A stretch of DNA of 64,000 nt from Bacteroidia bacterium. GTDB taxonomy: Bacteria > Bacteroidota > Bacteroidia > UKL13-3. Location: the NCBI GenBank assembly GCA_021740845.1, contig JAIOYZ010000009.1:62001-126000 (forward strand). The letters are read 5' to 3'. How positions within the stretch are numbered: position 1 is the first letter of the stretch; each line of letters opens with the position of its first letter. The position numbers and the translations under genes are program-made. The notes beneath the pieces were generated by a model, which saw nothing but the letters and a program-made list of their open reading frames with translations, had not been told where the DNA came from and made no database searches. Shown piece after piece: positions 42,086 through 51,281 of the stretch.

Positions 42086-44046
42086 GCCGCGTGGTTGCCT
42101 ACACTTCTGATAGATTTTAATACAATCAACAAATCCTTTTCTATGGAATAATCTTTGGCGTAAAGAAAATTCAATTTTTGTATCGTAACGGGATTTAATA
42201 ATTTACCACCTTCAGCATCTAGTGGGCTCACCACTCCAGTACGAATACTAGGAAGCAGTTTAATATTATCGGCATTGGCATAACCAACCCAAGTTTTTTG
42301 CCCACCCAATACTTCTAAAATATTGCTAAATAAATGCGCTCTTTGTTTTACAAATAGGAGTAGAATAGGAGAAAAAAGCAGCATTAAGAAACTTGCAGCC
42401 ACATCAAAGGCACGTTTTTTCTGAAGCTCAAAAGCCTTAGAAAGTTTAAGGTTAATCTCAATGGTATAGAAATCTCCAGGAGTATTTTTATTGTTTGAAC
42501 CAATAATAAACAAGCTTTCCTCAGGCACAATTTTATACAAGATATCTTTTTGGCTATTGCTACCCATCCACTCAATAATCTGACTAGCAGCAAGGTCTTT
42601 ACTGCAGAAAATAATTTCTTCTACACCAAAAAACTGCACCAACTCGCCAAGTTCATTCACTTGGCCTAGGTAATGGTTATCTTCTTTGTTGGGTTCAACC
42701 GAAACATATCCCAAATAATCGCTTTTAGATTTTGATTTAATGAGTAAGTTTTGCACTCTCTCAACCTCAGACTTATTACCAACAATAATGGTTTTTAGGT
42801 TTGAACCCATAGAGAATGTCCAGCTACGGTATTTGATAAAATACAAAACCACCCGAAGCAAATAGGCATCGATGACGGCTGCGATGGCACCAAGAAGAAT
42901 GATGGCTCTAGAAAAACGATACTCTTCGCCAATAAATGCGTAGAATACTGCAATGGCTAAGGTTCCAAAACTAATTCCTTTAACCACACTTAGGAAGGTT
43001 TTTCGTTTGTTATAAGCACCGGCTAAATAAAGACCACAAAGCCAAAGGAGGGTATAAACAATGCTATTGGAATAAACAATTTCTGGTGAATATGCTTTTG
43101 GAGTATCGTATTTTAGGTTCGACCAAAAACTTACAATTAGTGCAAGGGAACTAAAGATTACACTAAAATCTAAGAGTGGGACAAATATTTTGCTGGCAAA
43201 CCTACTTACAATAGCGGCAAAAGCTCTTAAGTATATAGCAATATGAATTAGTGCACTAAAATTACGAGCATGCCTTTGCGAGTAGTGTTTCTTAGCAAAA
43301 ATAACCATGGCTTTGTAAAAGGTAAATACAAAGTTAACACTGGTTTTTTTGGTGCTCTCGCCTTTATAGTGAATGATAGTAGTATCTGGGAAATAGTAAT
43401 TTTTGAAACCTGCCTTGTTAATGCAATAACTCAAATCAATGTCTTCACCATACATAAAGTAATCTTCATCTAGAAGACCAACTTGTTTAAGAACATCGTG
43501 CCTAAGCATCATAAAAGCACCTGCTAAAACATCTACTTCATTAATTTGATCTTTGCTTAAGAATCCTAAATGGTATTTTCCAAATTTCTTAGATTTAGGG
43601 AAAATTGCTGCTAAGCCAGAAATCTTATAAAAGGCCACTTCAGGCGTTGGCAATCCCCGTTTAGATTCGGGTAAAAATTTCCCAGAGCCATCGATCATTT
43701 TTACACCAACTGCTCCTGCGTCTGGAGTTTGGTCCATAAAGTGAACTACCTTTTTGAAGCAATCCTCTTCAATTACAGTATCTGGGTTAAGGAGCAAAAC
43801 ATATTTTCCTTTGGATTGGCGAATGGCTTGGTTATTTGCTTTGGCAAAACCAACATTTTCTTTGTTTTCAATTAAGATAACTTCTGGAAAAAGGCTGCGA
43901 ACCATTTCGTTGCTACCATCAAAAGAATGGTTGTCAACCACAAACACTTCAGCATCAATGCCATTGCAAGCCTTTCGAACGGCATGAAGCGCCTGTTCGA
44001 GGAAATACTTTACATTATAATTAACTATTACTACCGAAAGCTGCAT
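42082..44046 (-). CDS. GT2 glycosyltransferase fused to a degenerate sugar-phosphate transferase
   Basis: The ATG at 44046 starts MQLSVVIVNYN, the normal GT2 beginning; a TTG at 44055 adds three residues. Residues about 1-260 are a GT2 domain of the rhamnosyltransferase type (FVVDNHSFDGS, NVGFAKANNQAI, LLLNPDTVI, FMYGEDIDLSY). Several membrane helices follow, then a nucleotide-binding CoA_binding_3-like domain (LKTIIVGNKSEVERV, EEIIFCSK). The end (LQKKRAFDVAASFLMLLFSP) starts like a polyprenyl-phosphate sugar transferase but lacks the usual F.Q.R.G..G..F...KFRSM and the DE catalytic dyad. It probably acts in surface polysaccharide synthesis. Confidence 0.8.
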   Translation of the reverse strand: MQLSVVIVNYNVKYFLEQALHAVRKACNGIDAEVFVVDNHSFDGSNEMVRSLFPEVILIENKENVGFAKANNQAIRQSKGKYVLLLNPDTVIEEDCFKKVVHFMDQTPDAGAVGVKMIDGSGKFLPESKRGLPTPEVAFYKISGLAAIFPKSKKFGKYHLGFLSKDQINEVDVLAGAFMMLRHDVLKQVGLLDEDYFMYGEDIDLSYCINKAGFKNYYFPDTTIIHYKGESTKKTSVNFVFTFYKAMVIFAKKHYSQRHARNFSALIHIAIYLRAFAAIVSRFASKIFVPLLDFSVIFSSLALIVSFWSNLKYDTPKAYSPEIVYSNSIVYTLLWLCGLYLAGAYNKRKTFLSVVKGISFGTLAIAVFYAFIGEEYRFSRAIILLGAIAAVIDAYLLRVVLYFIKYRSWTFSMGSNLKTIIVGNKSEVERVQNLLIKSKSKSDYLGYVSVEPNKEDNHYLGQVNELGELVQFFGVEEIIFCSKDLAASQIIEWMGSNSQKDILYKIVPEESLFIIGSNNKNTPGDFYTIEINLKLSKAFELQKKRAFDVAASFLMLLFSPILLLFVKQRAHLFSNILEVLGGQKTWVGYANADNIKLLPSIRTGVVSPLDAEGGKLLNPVTIQKLNFLYAKDYSIEKDLLIVLKSIRSVGNHAA

Positions 44047-44402
44047 AGGAAACAAAGAACGAATATAAGGTTTGCATATTGTTTTACCAATCTGAAGTTA
44101 AATGACAATATAATTGGTTCGAAAAATTACATTGAATTAATCTCAAGAATTTTATTTTTAAACTTTTTTGGTTCAAACCGAACCCTAAAAATATAGCCTA
44201 AAAACTAGGAGCCGTTAGACTAAGTATTTTTACCTCTTATTATTTTTTTGAGCCGTTTAATTTTTGCGATGCCTGAAGATGGCTTATTTTACTGGATGTT
44301 TGAGCTAAAGGTAAGATTTTATAAATATTTTCTTAATAAACCTTTTATCAACCATTTGAATAAGTTCATCCATAAAAAAATGGAGTTCGTCTAAAAAAAC
44401 AT

Positions 44403-44431
44403 TTTGCCCTATGTAACAAATTGCACCTTTG
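44403..44431 (+). promoter_or_regulatory. Bacteroidota-type promoter candidate
   Basis: TTTG at 44403-44406 (-33 box) and CACCTTTG at 44424-44431 (-7 box, one change from TAnnTTTG), separated by 17 bases. They lie 44 bp ahead of the ATG at 44475. Confidence 0.4.
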
Positions 44432-44474
44432 TATCGTCCTAAGAGCGAAAACAAAATTAAACACACATAAAACC

Positions 44475-44831
44475 ATGAGACTATTTAATGTAATTCTTGT
44501 TAATATCCTATTGATTGGAGGATTAACAGTATCAACATGTAACAAAGCAAAAGCAGGTGAGTTACCACAAAACCAAAAGGCAAAGGCCATTAGCACAGAA
44601 ATTAGGGAGAAGGTGAATTTTCCTGATGAGTTGCTAGATACAGAAATAAATGAAAAGGTAACCGTAGAATTTAAGGTGAAAACAGATAAAACTATTGAGG
44701 TAGTAAGCGTAAATTCTGCTAATGAATTTTTGAAAACATACGTTAAAAAACAAATTGAATCTTTGAACCTAATAAGTGCAGAAGGGTTTGAAGGAAAAGT
44801 ACTAGAAATAAGCTTGCTTTTTTCTAATTAA
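44475..44831 (+). CDS. Small exported protein with TonB C-terminal-like domain
   Basis: The ATG at 44475 gives a signal peptide (MRLFNVILVNILLIGGLTVST); the frame opens at 44421, but that part precedes the signal. 118 residues. The mature part (DTEINEKVTVEFKVKTDKTIEVVSVNSANEFLKTYVKKQIESL) resembles the strand-helix-strand fold of TonB C-terminal energy-transducer domains, in which short Bacteroidota proteins with this pattern are common. No transmembrane anchor remains after cleavage, so it is not a complete TonB. A terminator follows. Confidence 0.6.
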   Translation: MRLFNVILVNILLIGGLTVSTCNKAKAGELPQNQKAKAISTEIREKVNFPDELLDTEINEKVTVEFKVKTDKTIEVVSVNSANEFLKTYVKKQIESLNLISAEGFEGKVLEISLLFSN

Positions 44832-44867
44832 GAATCTAGAACTAAGGGGTTTTAGGCTTGTATTCTC

Positions 44868-44906
44868 AAAGGTTGGCCTACTTTTCATTTGTTGGGCCAA
44901 CCTTTT
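44868..44906 (+). terminator. Intrinsic terminator
   Basis: AAAGGTTGGCC (44868-44878) pairs with GGCCAACCTTT (about 44895-44905) across a 16-base loop, followed by T and then ACTA. It lies 37 bp after the stop of the small exported protein gene. Confidence 0.7.
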
Positions 44907-44991
44907 ACTAAGACTTCTTGTCTATCCTACTGAGGTGCCAGGGTACATCTCATTTTCTCATAAGCATTTTACATTTACAAATTACCTTAGA

Positions 44992-45024
44992 AGCCACCGC
45001 CTAAAGCGGTGGCTTTCGTTTTTT
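44992..45024 (+). terminator. Second intrinsic terminator upstream of the 375-residue barrel gene
   Basis: AGCCACCGC / GCGGTGGCT perfect 9-bp stem with a five-base loop, followed by TTCGTTTTTT. It ends 36 bp before the next start codon, so the barrel gene needs its own promoter or read-through. Confidence 0.75.
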
Positions 45025-45059
45025 GGGGCTAGCCAAGATTTTTTGTTATACTTGAAAGT

Positions 45060-46187
45060 ATGTTTAGAAAAATCTTTTTTTTGGTAACAAGTGGTTTGCT
45101 TTTTGGATTGCGTGTTTTTGCTCAATTACCCAATGAAGTAATCTCAGATAAGATTACAATTCACGAACAAGATTCGGGCAGGTTTGGATTTTCAATAATC
45201 AATACCAATTACATGCGCAATACCGAATACTTTAACCCAATAGAAGAAGGTAGAACCCTTTTTGGGTATCAATTACAACCAAAATTCAGCTACCAACCAG
45301 CTAGAAATATAAAGTTGGAGGCAGGTGTTTGGCTTCGTCATGATTTTGGGGGCGACAATCCTTTTACCACTGCTATTCCTACTTTTTCTTTGAAAGCAAA
45401 AGGCAAAAAATCGGAACTAATTTTTGGGACTTTAGAAGGAGCTTTAAGCCATGGCATGTTAGAGCCCATGATGAATATTGCAAGTGTTATTGATAAGCGA
45501 ATTGAAAATGGTTTTGAGTATAAAAAGACCGTGGAAAATGGAGGCAGCATGGATTTGTGGATCAATTGGGAAAATTTTATTCAGCCCAATGAATTTGATA
45601 AGGAAAGATTTTCTGCCGGAATGCACGTAAGAGCTGTTTTAAGGAAGAAGGAAAAGGATAAATTAGAAATGTATGTTCAATGGATAGCCTCTCATCAAGG
45701 TGGGCAAATTGATAAGGATACCATAAACCCATTTATGATGCAATTTAATACCGCTATGGGATTGCGATATGAAAGGAAATTGACGGGAAAAGTGAAATCA
45801 ATATATGCGGATTTGGCCATGTTGGATTATATAGAAACAAGTGATAGTAAGGTTTATCCAAAAGATATGGGAAACGGCTTTATGGGAAATTTGGGAGCTG
45901 TTGTTGGTTCAACCAATTTTATGCTTTCTTATTGGAATGCCAAGGATTATATAGCACCAAGAGGAACTTATATTTATCAAAGTGTGAGCACTGTTGATGC
46001 AAAAAATTATGAAAAAAATAGGCAGTTGCTTTTCTTTAGAGTGATTCAAAACAAAGCCTTGTTTCATTCGCCAATCATAGCTTCGGCTAGGTTTGAGCCT
46101 GTTTATGATTTGAATAATGGCATTTTTGATTTTAGCTATTCGCTTTATTTGGTTTATAGGGGTGATTTTAGGTTTGGGAAGAAGTAG
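45060..46187 (+). CDS. Outer-membrane protein of unknown function
   Basis: A 375-residue exported protein (signal LVTSGLLFGLRVFAQ). The rest is a series of amphipathic beta strands with turns, as in a porin (KLEAGVWLRHDFGGDNPF, LMLSYWNAKDYIAPRGTYIYQSVS), and ends YLVYRGDFRFGKK. The terminal residue is not aromatic, but an aromatic-rich strand precedes it. I do not recognise a named family. It is probably monocistronic, between a terminator upstream and a palindrome-bearing gap downstream. Confidence 0.6.
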   Translation: MFRKIFFLVTSGLLFGLRVFAQLPNEVISDKITIHEQDSGRFGFSIINTNYMRNTEYFNPIEEGRTLFGYQLQPKFSYQPARNIKLEAGVWLRHDFGGDNPFTTAIPTFSLKAKGKKSELIFGTLEGALSHGMLEPMMNIASVIDKRIENGFEYKKTVENGGSMDLWINWENFIQPNEFDKERFSAGMHVRAVLRKKEKDKLEMYVQWIASHQGGQIDKDTINPFMMQFNTAMGLRYERKLTGKVKSIYADLAMLDYIETSDSKVYPKDMGNGFMGNLGAVVGSTNFMLSYWNAKDYIAPRGTYIYQSVSTVDAKNYEKNRQLLFFRVIQNKALFHSPIIASARFEPVYDLNNGIFDFSYSLYLVYRGDFRFGKK

Positions 46188-46488
46188 TTTTTTTCTTGGG
46201 TCTTGAATTGGCTTTATTGAAGCTTTTCTATAAGGCATGATTTTTACTTTTTTGCGTGCCCAAAAAATCCCGATAGCTATCGGGAAAAAAAGGGCACCAC
46301 CGGAGCCAACTTGAAAGAATTTTTTGTCGCACAGGCCCACGCCACGCTGGCCAAAATCTTTCCAGTTCGCACCACCGTTGGATCACCACCGCACCCCTTT
46401 ATTCAGTTTTTTTTCTAATGGCCTACTTATAAGGGGGCCAAATTTTCTTTAGTTTGCCCGTTCAATAGATTATTGCAGCATAGTTTTT
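46188..46488. repeat. Intergenic region with 18-bp perfect palindrome
   Basis: TCCCGATAGCTATCGGGA at 46268-46285 is a perfect palindrome with A-runs on both sides, so it is not a conventional terminator for the plus strand. The following stretch, 46290-46405, is richer in C and G than the surroundings (words CACCACCG and ACCACCGCACC recur). No gene is visible. Confidence 0.5.
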
Positions 46489-47970
46489 TTAATCTTTAGA
46501 ATCAGTTACCATTTCTGCAACCAATTTGCCGGAGTTGATGCAAAGGGGAATTCCACCGCCGGGGTGCACGCTGCCACCGCAGAAATAAAGGCCTTTTATT
46601 TTTTTGCTAAAGTTGGCATGTCTTAGAAAGGCAGCATATTTATTGTTGCTGGCATTGCCATACAAGGAGCCTCCAAAACTCGAGGTTTTTTGCTCTATCA
46701 ACCGTGGGTCGAGCACCGATTCATTTTCAATTAATGCGCCTATATCTGTTTTTAAGATTCTTGAAAGTTTGTTTAAAATTCTTTCTCGGGTTTGTGCAAT
46801 CCAAGCATCCCAATCCTGACCAATATTTGTGGGTGCATTAATCATTACAAACCAGTTTTCGCAATTTTCTGGCGCATCGCTTGGCAGGTATTTGCTACTG
46901 ATGTTAACATAAACAGTTGGGTCGGGATGAAGTGTTTTTTGCTTAAAAATTGCCTCAAACTCTCCTTTATAATCTTTGCTAAAAAATATATTGTGAAGGT
47001 CTAATTCTGGAAAATGTTTCTTGATTCCCCAATAGAAAATAATGGCAGAAGAAGATTTTTCTTGAACCAATAAATTTTCGGGCGCCTCCTGTTCTTGCAA
47101 TAGTTTGCGGTAGGTGGGGTGCACATCCATATTAGAAATAACTGTATCAAAAAGTTTTCGGTTTGAACCAATTTGAATTCCGATTGCCTGTTTGTTTTCT
47201 ACCAAAATCTTATCCACTTTTTGATTGAAATGAAATTGAACACCCAGTTTTTTAGCGGCCTCAACTAAGGAATTGGTGATTTGTATCATTCCGTTTTTTG
47301 GGAAGAAGGTTCCAATGCCATGTTCCAAATGTGGGATCATGTTTAGGATGGCAGGTGCTTGGTATGGGTTGGAGCCATTATAAGTTGCATAACGGTTGAA
47401 GAACTGCACCAAATGTGGTTCTTTGAGTTCTCTTTGGTTTTGCTGGTGCATGGTTTCAAAGAGATTGAGTTTGGGAATTGCAGCTAAACCTTTTAGCGTT
47501 TTTTTGCTGGTAAATGTTTTTAGTTGGTGCAAACTCGATTCTATAAACAAAGGTGAAGTTGCTTGGTATTTAAATTTTGCTTTTTCTAAATAGTCTAAAA
47601 CAGGTTTTGGGTCAAGCCCAAGTTTGGCCTCTAATTCTTGTCCAAATTTCTCAGAGTTGTGATAGGCAATTAATCGAGTTCCATCTTCGTAAAAATAATG
47701 GCAACCTTTTTCTAATTGGATATAAGGGAATTCTTTTTCAGACATTCCCGCCAAGGCCAAAAGGTCTAAAACCAATTGAGGCAAAGTAAACAAGGAAGGA
47801 CCCGCATCAAATCGGTATAGGCCTTGAGAAAACTCACTTAGTTTGCCGCCAGGATAGGAGTTGGCTTCAAAAACATCAACAGAATTTCCAGCATGAGCTA
47901 ATCTTATGGCAGCCGCTAAACCTGCCATTCCTGAACCAATGATGGCTATGTTTTTGTTCAAATTTTTCAT
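46489..47970 (-). CDS. crtD: Carotenoid desaturase of the CrtI/CrtD family
   Basis: A 493-residue FAD enzyme. The N-terminal Rossmann motif is IAIIGSGMAGLAAAIRLAHAG with VFEANSYPGGKL, and the C-terminal carotenoid desaturase signature is GLYFCGGSVHPGGGIPLCINSGKLVAEM. It is a paralogue of crtI at 51282. Its PHPGGG-like variant SVHPGGG is typical of CrtD (1-hydroxycarotenoid 3,4-desaturase), so the CrtD call is preferred over a second CrtI, but not certain. It is coupled by a 4-bp overlap to the MarR gene upstream. Confidence 0.8.
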   Translation of the reverse strand: MKNLNKNIAIIGSGMAGLAAAIRLAHAGNSVDVFEANSYPGGKLSEFSQGLYRFDAGPSLFTLPQLVLDLLALAGMSEKEFPYIQLEKGCHYFYEDGTRLIAYHNSEKFGQELEAKLGLDPKPVLDYLEKAKFKYQATSPLFIESSLHQLKTFTSKKTLKGLAAIPKLNLFETMHQQNQRELKEPHLVQFFNRYATYNGSNPYQAPAILNMIPHLEHGIGTFFPKNGMIQITNSLVEAAKKLGVQFHFNQKVDKILVENKQAIGIQIGSNRKLFDTVISNMDVHPTYRKLLQEQEAPENLLVQEKSSSAIIFYWGIKKHFPELDLHNIFFSKDYKGEFEAIFKQKTLHPDPTVYVNISSKYLPSDAPENCENWFVMINAPTNIGQDWDAWIAQTRERILNKLSRILKTDIGALIENESVLDPRLIEQKTSSFGGSLYGNASNNKYAAFLRHANFSKKIKGLYFCGGSVHPGGGIPLCINSGKLVAEMVTDSKD

Positions 47971-48590
47971 ATTCCAAGCAAGGCGTCTTTTTGTTTGTTT
48001 TGTTGGTAGATAGGTTTATGAAAATCATCCAACTTGCTCAGCAAAGTAAGTAAGGTTTCTTTTTCTTTTTGGTTCAAACCGCCACAAACTATATTGGAAA
48101 GGATATCTAGTTTTGGAAAAGTTTCTTGCATAAACAAAATGCCATTGGGTGTAATTTCCACCATTTTACTTCGCTTGTCGTTGGGGTTATCAAAGCTATG
48201 AATGAAGCCAATTTTTTCTAGGCGTTTCATAATTTCCATTCCAGTGGTTTTTTCTTGAATGGCTTTTTGAAAAAGTTCTGTCTTGGTCATTTTGCCTTCA
48301 ATAAGCAAAATCATGATGAAGATAACCTCATCTGAATTTTGTATGGGCGCATTTTCTAATATAACTTTAAAATAGAGCTTGGCATATTTGTTCATTGAAA
48401 CCACCAACTGAGAAATTAAGGACTCGATAGCTCTACCTTTTACTTTTTGTTCAGATTTTGGTGGGCTATTTTTGGCCACTAAATATTGCGAAAAACCTGC
48501 CATATCCATTTTTGAACCCATTTGATTTTCATATTCTTCTACTTCGAGGAACAGTTGTTTTACTAAATCAAATTTTTCCATTTCTGCCAA
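47967..48590 (-). CDS. MarR-family regulator of the carotenoid locus
   Basis: A 207-residue winged-helix protein; ATG alternatives at 48590 and 48581. The wing region reads FIHSFDNPNDKRSKMVEITPNGILFM (the D.RSK.V.LT pattern), preceded by the recognition part TKTELFQKAIQEKTTGMEIMKRLEKIGFI. It lies divergent from the receptor-crtI-crtB-idi genes and overlaps crtD by ATGA, so it may control both sides. A 12-bp dyad at 48633-48644 in the spacer is the probable target. Confidence 0.85.
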   Translation of the reverse strand: MAEMEKFDLVKQLFLEVEEYENQMGSKMDMAGFSQYLVAKNSPPKSEQKVKGRAIESLISQLVVSMNKYAKLYFKVILENAPIQNSDEVIFIMILLIEGKMTKTELFQKAIQEKTTGMEIMKRLEKIGFIHSFDNPNDKRSKMVEITPNGILFMQETFPKLDILSNIVCGGLNQKEKETLLTLLSKLDDFHKPIYQQNKQKDALLGI

Positions 48591-48632
48591 ATTTTAGGTT
48601 TACAATGCTAGTACTAATTCGTCTTTAATTCA

Positions 48633-48644
48633 TACAATATTGTA
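48633..48644. promoter_or_regulatory. Probable MarR operator
   Basis: TACAATATTGTA is a perfect 12-bp palindrome in the 214-bp spacer between the MarR gene and the carotenoid-side receptor, 43 bp upstream of the MarR start. A further TACAAT half-site lies at about 48601-48606. Confidence 0.55.
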
Positions 48645-48804
48645 CTAAAATCGTTTTTGAAATATTTGCCTAAAAATTTTTATACTTGAAAATCAGAGTT
48701 ATAATTTTTTATTTGGTATTTTTTTGTATAAAAATGACAGAAAGTAAAACAAATATGGACCATAATTCTTTTAAGAGAATAATCGTTTCGAAAAATATAT
48801 AACC

Positions 48805-51243
48805 ATGAAAAAAGCATATTTACTCTTACTCCTTTTGGGTTTAATTTCAGTTTCAAGTTCTTTGTTCGCTCAAAATTTGGGACAAATAGCGGGAAAGGTA
48901 CAGGATAAAAATTCTCAAGAATTATTGATTGGAGCCACTGTTATTTTGGAAGGAACTTCCTTAGGAGCTCAAACCGATGCTGAGGGAAAATTTCAGATAA
49001 AAAGTATTCCTCCTAAATCGTATAATCTTAAAATTCAATACATAGGTTATGAGAGCAAGACCATTTATAATATAGTGGTCACAACTGGTAATATCTTAAC
49101 CTTTACGGTAGAATTGGAGCCGCAAACAAAAGGCTTAAACGAGGTTTTGGTTCAAACCAGAACTTTTGGTAAAAAGACAGAAACACCTTTGTCTATTCAA
49201 AGTTTAACGGCCGAAGAAATTAGGAGTAATCCAGGTGGTAACTTTGATATTTCTAGGGTAATTCAAGCCTTGCCAGGAGTTGGTGGAAATACTGGTGGCG
49301 CCAGTTTTAGAAACGATATTATTATAAGAGGTGGTGGTCCGAATGAGAATGTTTTTTATATTGATGGAATTGAAATTCCTGTAATCAATCACTTTTCCAC
49401 TCAAGGTAGCTCGGGCGGACCACAAGGTATTTTGAATGTAAGTTTTATTCAAGATGTTACTTTGGCTTCGAGCAGTTTTGGCGCACGCGTAGACAATACA
49501 CTTAGCTCTGTTTTTACCTTTAAGCAAAAAGAGGGAAACTCACAACGCTTGCAAGGAAATGTTCGTTTAAGTGCATCTGAATTTGCGCTAACTTTGGATG
49601 GACCTTTAACAAAAAACACCACCTTTTTAGCATCTGCAAGGAGAAGTTATTTGCAGTTTTTGTTTATGGCATTGGATATTCCAATTCGCCCAAATTATTG
49701 GGATTTTCAGTACAAAACCAGCACTAAAATAAATGATAAATTAACGCTTACCACATTGGGCGTTGGTGCTATTGATCAGTTTAGTTTTTCAGTTCCAAAA
49801 GAATCTTCACCAGAAAAAGAATATGCTATAAGAAGTAGTCCGAATGTGAACCAATGGAACTATACTTTAGGAACTGTTTTGAAACAAAAAGTAAACAGAG
49901 GTTTTGTGAATTATAGTGCAAGTAGAAACATGTTTAATAACCGATTGGATAGGTATGAGGATGGCAAAGAAAAGGATGAGAATTTTAGAACTTTGAAAAT
50001 AGAATCACAGGAGATTGAGAATAAATTTAGGGTAGATGTAAACAAGTATTTGGGCAAATGGAAATACTCGTATGGAGCTATGATGCAGTATGTGAAGTAC
50101 AATAACCAAACTTATAATAAAGTTAGCAATGGCATTTATGATACTTTGGGTAATTTACTATCTCCACCATTAACCATTCAGTTTGCCTCTGCCATTGAAT
50201 ATTTTAAAGGAGGCGTTTTTGGAGAGCTTTCTAGAAGAATGTTAAACGATAGGTTGAACCTAAATTTTGGATTGCGCACCGACGTAAATTCCTTTACCAA
50301 AACAGGCAGAAATCCATTAAAAACTTTGTCGCCAAGAATATCTGGAAGTTATGCGTTAACAGAAAAATGGTCGGTAAATGCTACAGTTGGAAGGTATTTT
50401 AAAATTCCAATTTATACCGTTTTGGGATTTAGAGATGCGCAAGGAGAGTTTGTAAATAAAGATAACGAATACATTGCATGTAACCATTTTGTGACAGGTT
50501 TTGAGTATTTGCCAACGAGTAGTTCACGAATAACTTTAGAAGGATTTTACAAGCAGTATAGCAATTATCCGGTAAGTTCTTATTCTGGAATTTCATTGGC
50601 AAATCAAGGAGCAGATTTTAATATTTTGGGAAATGAAAAAACCAATTCAACTGGTAAAGGAAGAGCGTATGGATTTGAGTTCTTTTTTCAGCAAAAGTTG
50701 AGTAAGAATATTTTTGCAACCTTATCGTATACTTGGTTTGTAAGTGAATTTAGTGGAGTGGATGGTGTTTTAAAGCCAAGTGCTTGGGACAATAGGAATT
50801 TGATTTCGGCTATTCTAGGTTATAAATTTAAGAAAGGCTGGGAATTGGGTATGAAATATAGATATGCTGGAGGTGCACCCTACACCCCATTTGATATGGA
50901 TGCTTCTAGAAGCAATTACTTAACCACTGGCAACGGCGTTTATAATTATACTCAATTGAATACTTTGCGTGTGGGTTCATTTAACCAATTTGATATTCGT
51001 GTTGATAAGAAAATGAATTTCTCCAAAGTGACGCTTGATATTTTTGTAGATATACAAAATGCCCTATTGATTTCATCAGAATCCTTTCCTTCGTATACCT
51101 TTGAGCGGAAAGCAGATAATTCTGATTGGCAAAGTACCGATGGAAAACCTGTTCAAACCAATGGCTCCAATGCTACTCCTGTAATTTTAGAGAATGTAAG
51201 TAATACGGTAATCCCTACTTTTGGATTTATTCTTGAATTCTAA
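48805..51243 (+). CDS. TonB-dependent receptor in the carotenoid locus
   Basis: An 812-residue outer-membrane transporter. It has a signal peptide (LLLLLLGLISVSSSLFAQ), a CarboxypepD_reg-like domain (IAGKVQDKNSQELLIGATVILEGT, about residues 28-110), a plug (NDIIIRGGGPNENVFYIDGIEIPVINHF) and a barrel ending VIPTFGFILEF. No SusD partner. The crtI start follows 38 bp after the stop with no terminator between, so the receptor and carotenoid genes are likely co-transcribed. The substrate is unknown. Confidence 0.88.
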   Translation: MKKAYLLLLLLGLISVSSSLFAQNLGQIAGKVQDKNSQELLIGATVILEGTSLGAQTDAEGKFQIKSIPPKSYNLKIQYIGYESKTIYNIVVTTGNILTFTVELEPQTKGLNEVLVQTRTFGKKTETPLSIQSLTAEEIRSNPGGNFDISRVIQALPGVGGNTGGASFRNDIIIRGGGPNENVFYIDGIEIPVINHFSTQGSSGGPQGILNVSFIQDVTLASSSFGARVDNTLSSVFTFKQKEGNSQRLQGNVRLSASEFALTLDGPLTKNTTFLASARRSYLQFLFMALDIPIRPNYWDFQYKTSTKINDKLTLTTLGVGAIDQFSFSVPKESSPEKEYAIRSSPNVNQWNYTLGTVLKQKVNRGFVNYSASRNMFNNRLDRYEDGKEKDENFRTLKIESQEIENKFRVDVNKYLGKWKYSYGAMMQYVKYNNQTYNKVSNGIYDTLGNLLSPPLTIQFASAIEYFKGGVFGELSRRMLNDRLNLNFGLRTDVNSFTKTGRNPLKTLSPRISGSYALTEKWSVNATVGRYFKIPIYTVLGFRDAQGEFVNKDNEYIACNHFVTGFEYLPTSSSRITLEGFYKQYSNYPVSSYSGISLANQGADFNILGNEKTNSTGKGRAYGFEFFFQQKLSKNIFATLSYTWFVSEFSGVDGVLKPSAWDNRNLISAILGYKFKKGWELGMKYRYAGGAPYTPFDMDASRSNYLTTGNGVYNYTQLNTLRVGSFNQFDIRVDKKMNFSKVTLDIFVDIQNALLISSESFPSYTFERKADNSDWQSTDGKPVQTNGSNATPVILENVSNTVIPTFGFILEF

Positions 51244-51281
51244 ACCAAAAAGGGGAATGAATTGTTGAAGGCAAACAAGGT

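Noticed and set aside
44421-44474. N-terminal extension of the TonB-like small protein
   Set aside because: It precedes the signal peptide and overlaps the likely promoter -7 box.
46188-46488. Possible small gene in the gap before crtD
   Set aside because: The frames are short, interrupted, and dominated by the palindrome and CACCACCG words.
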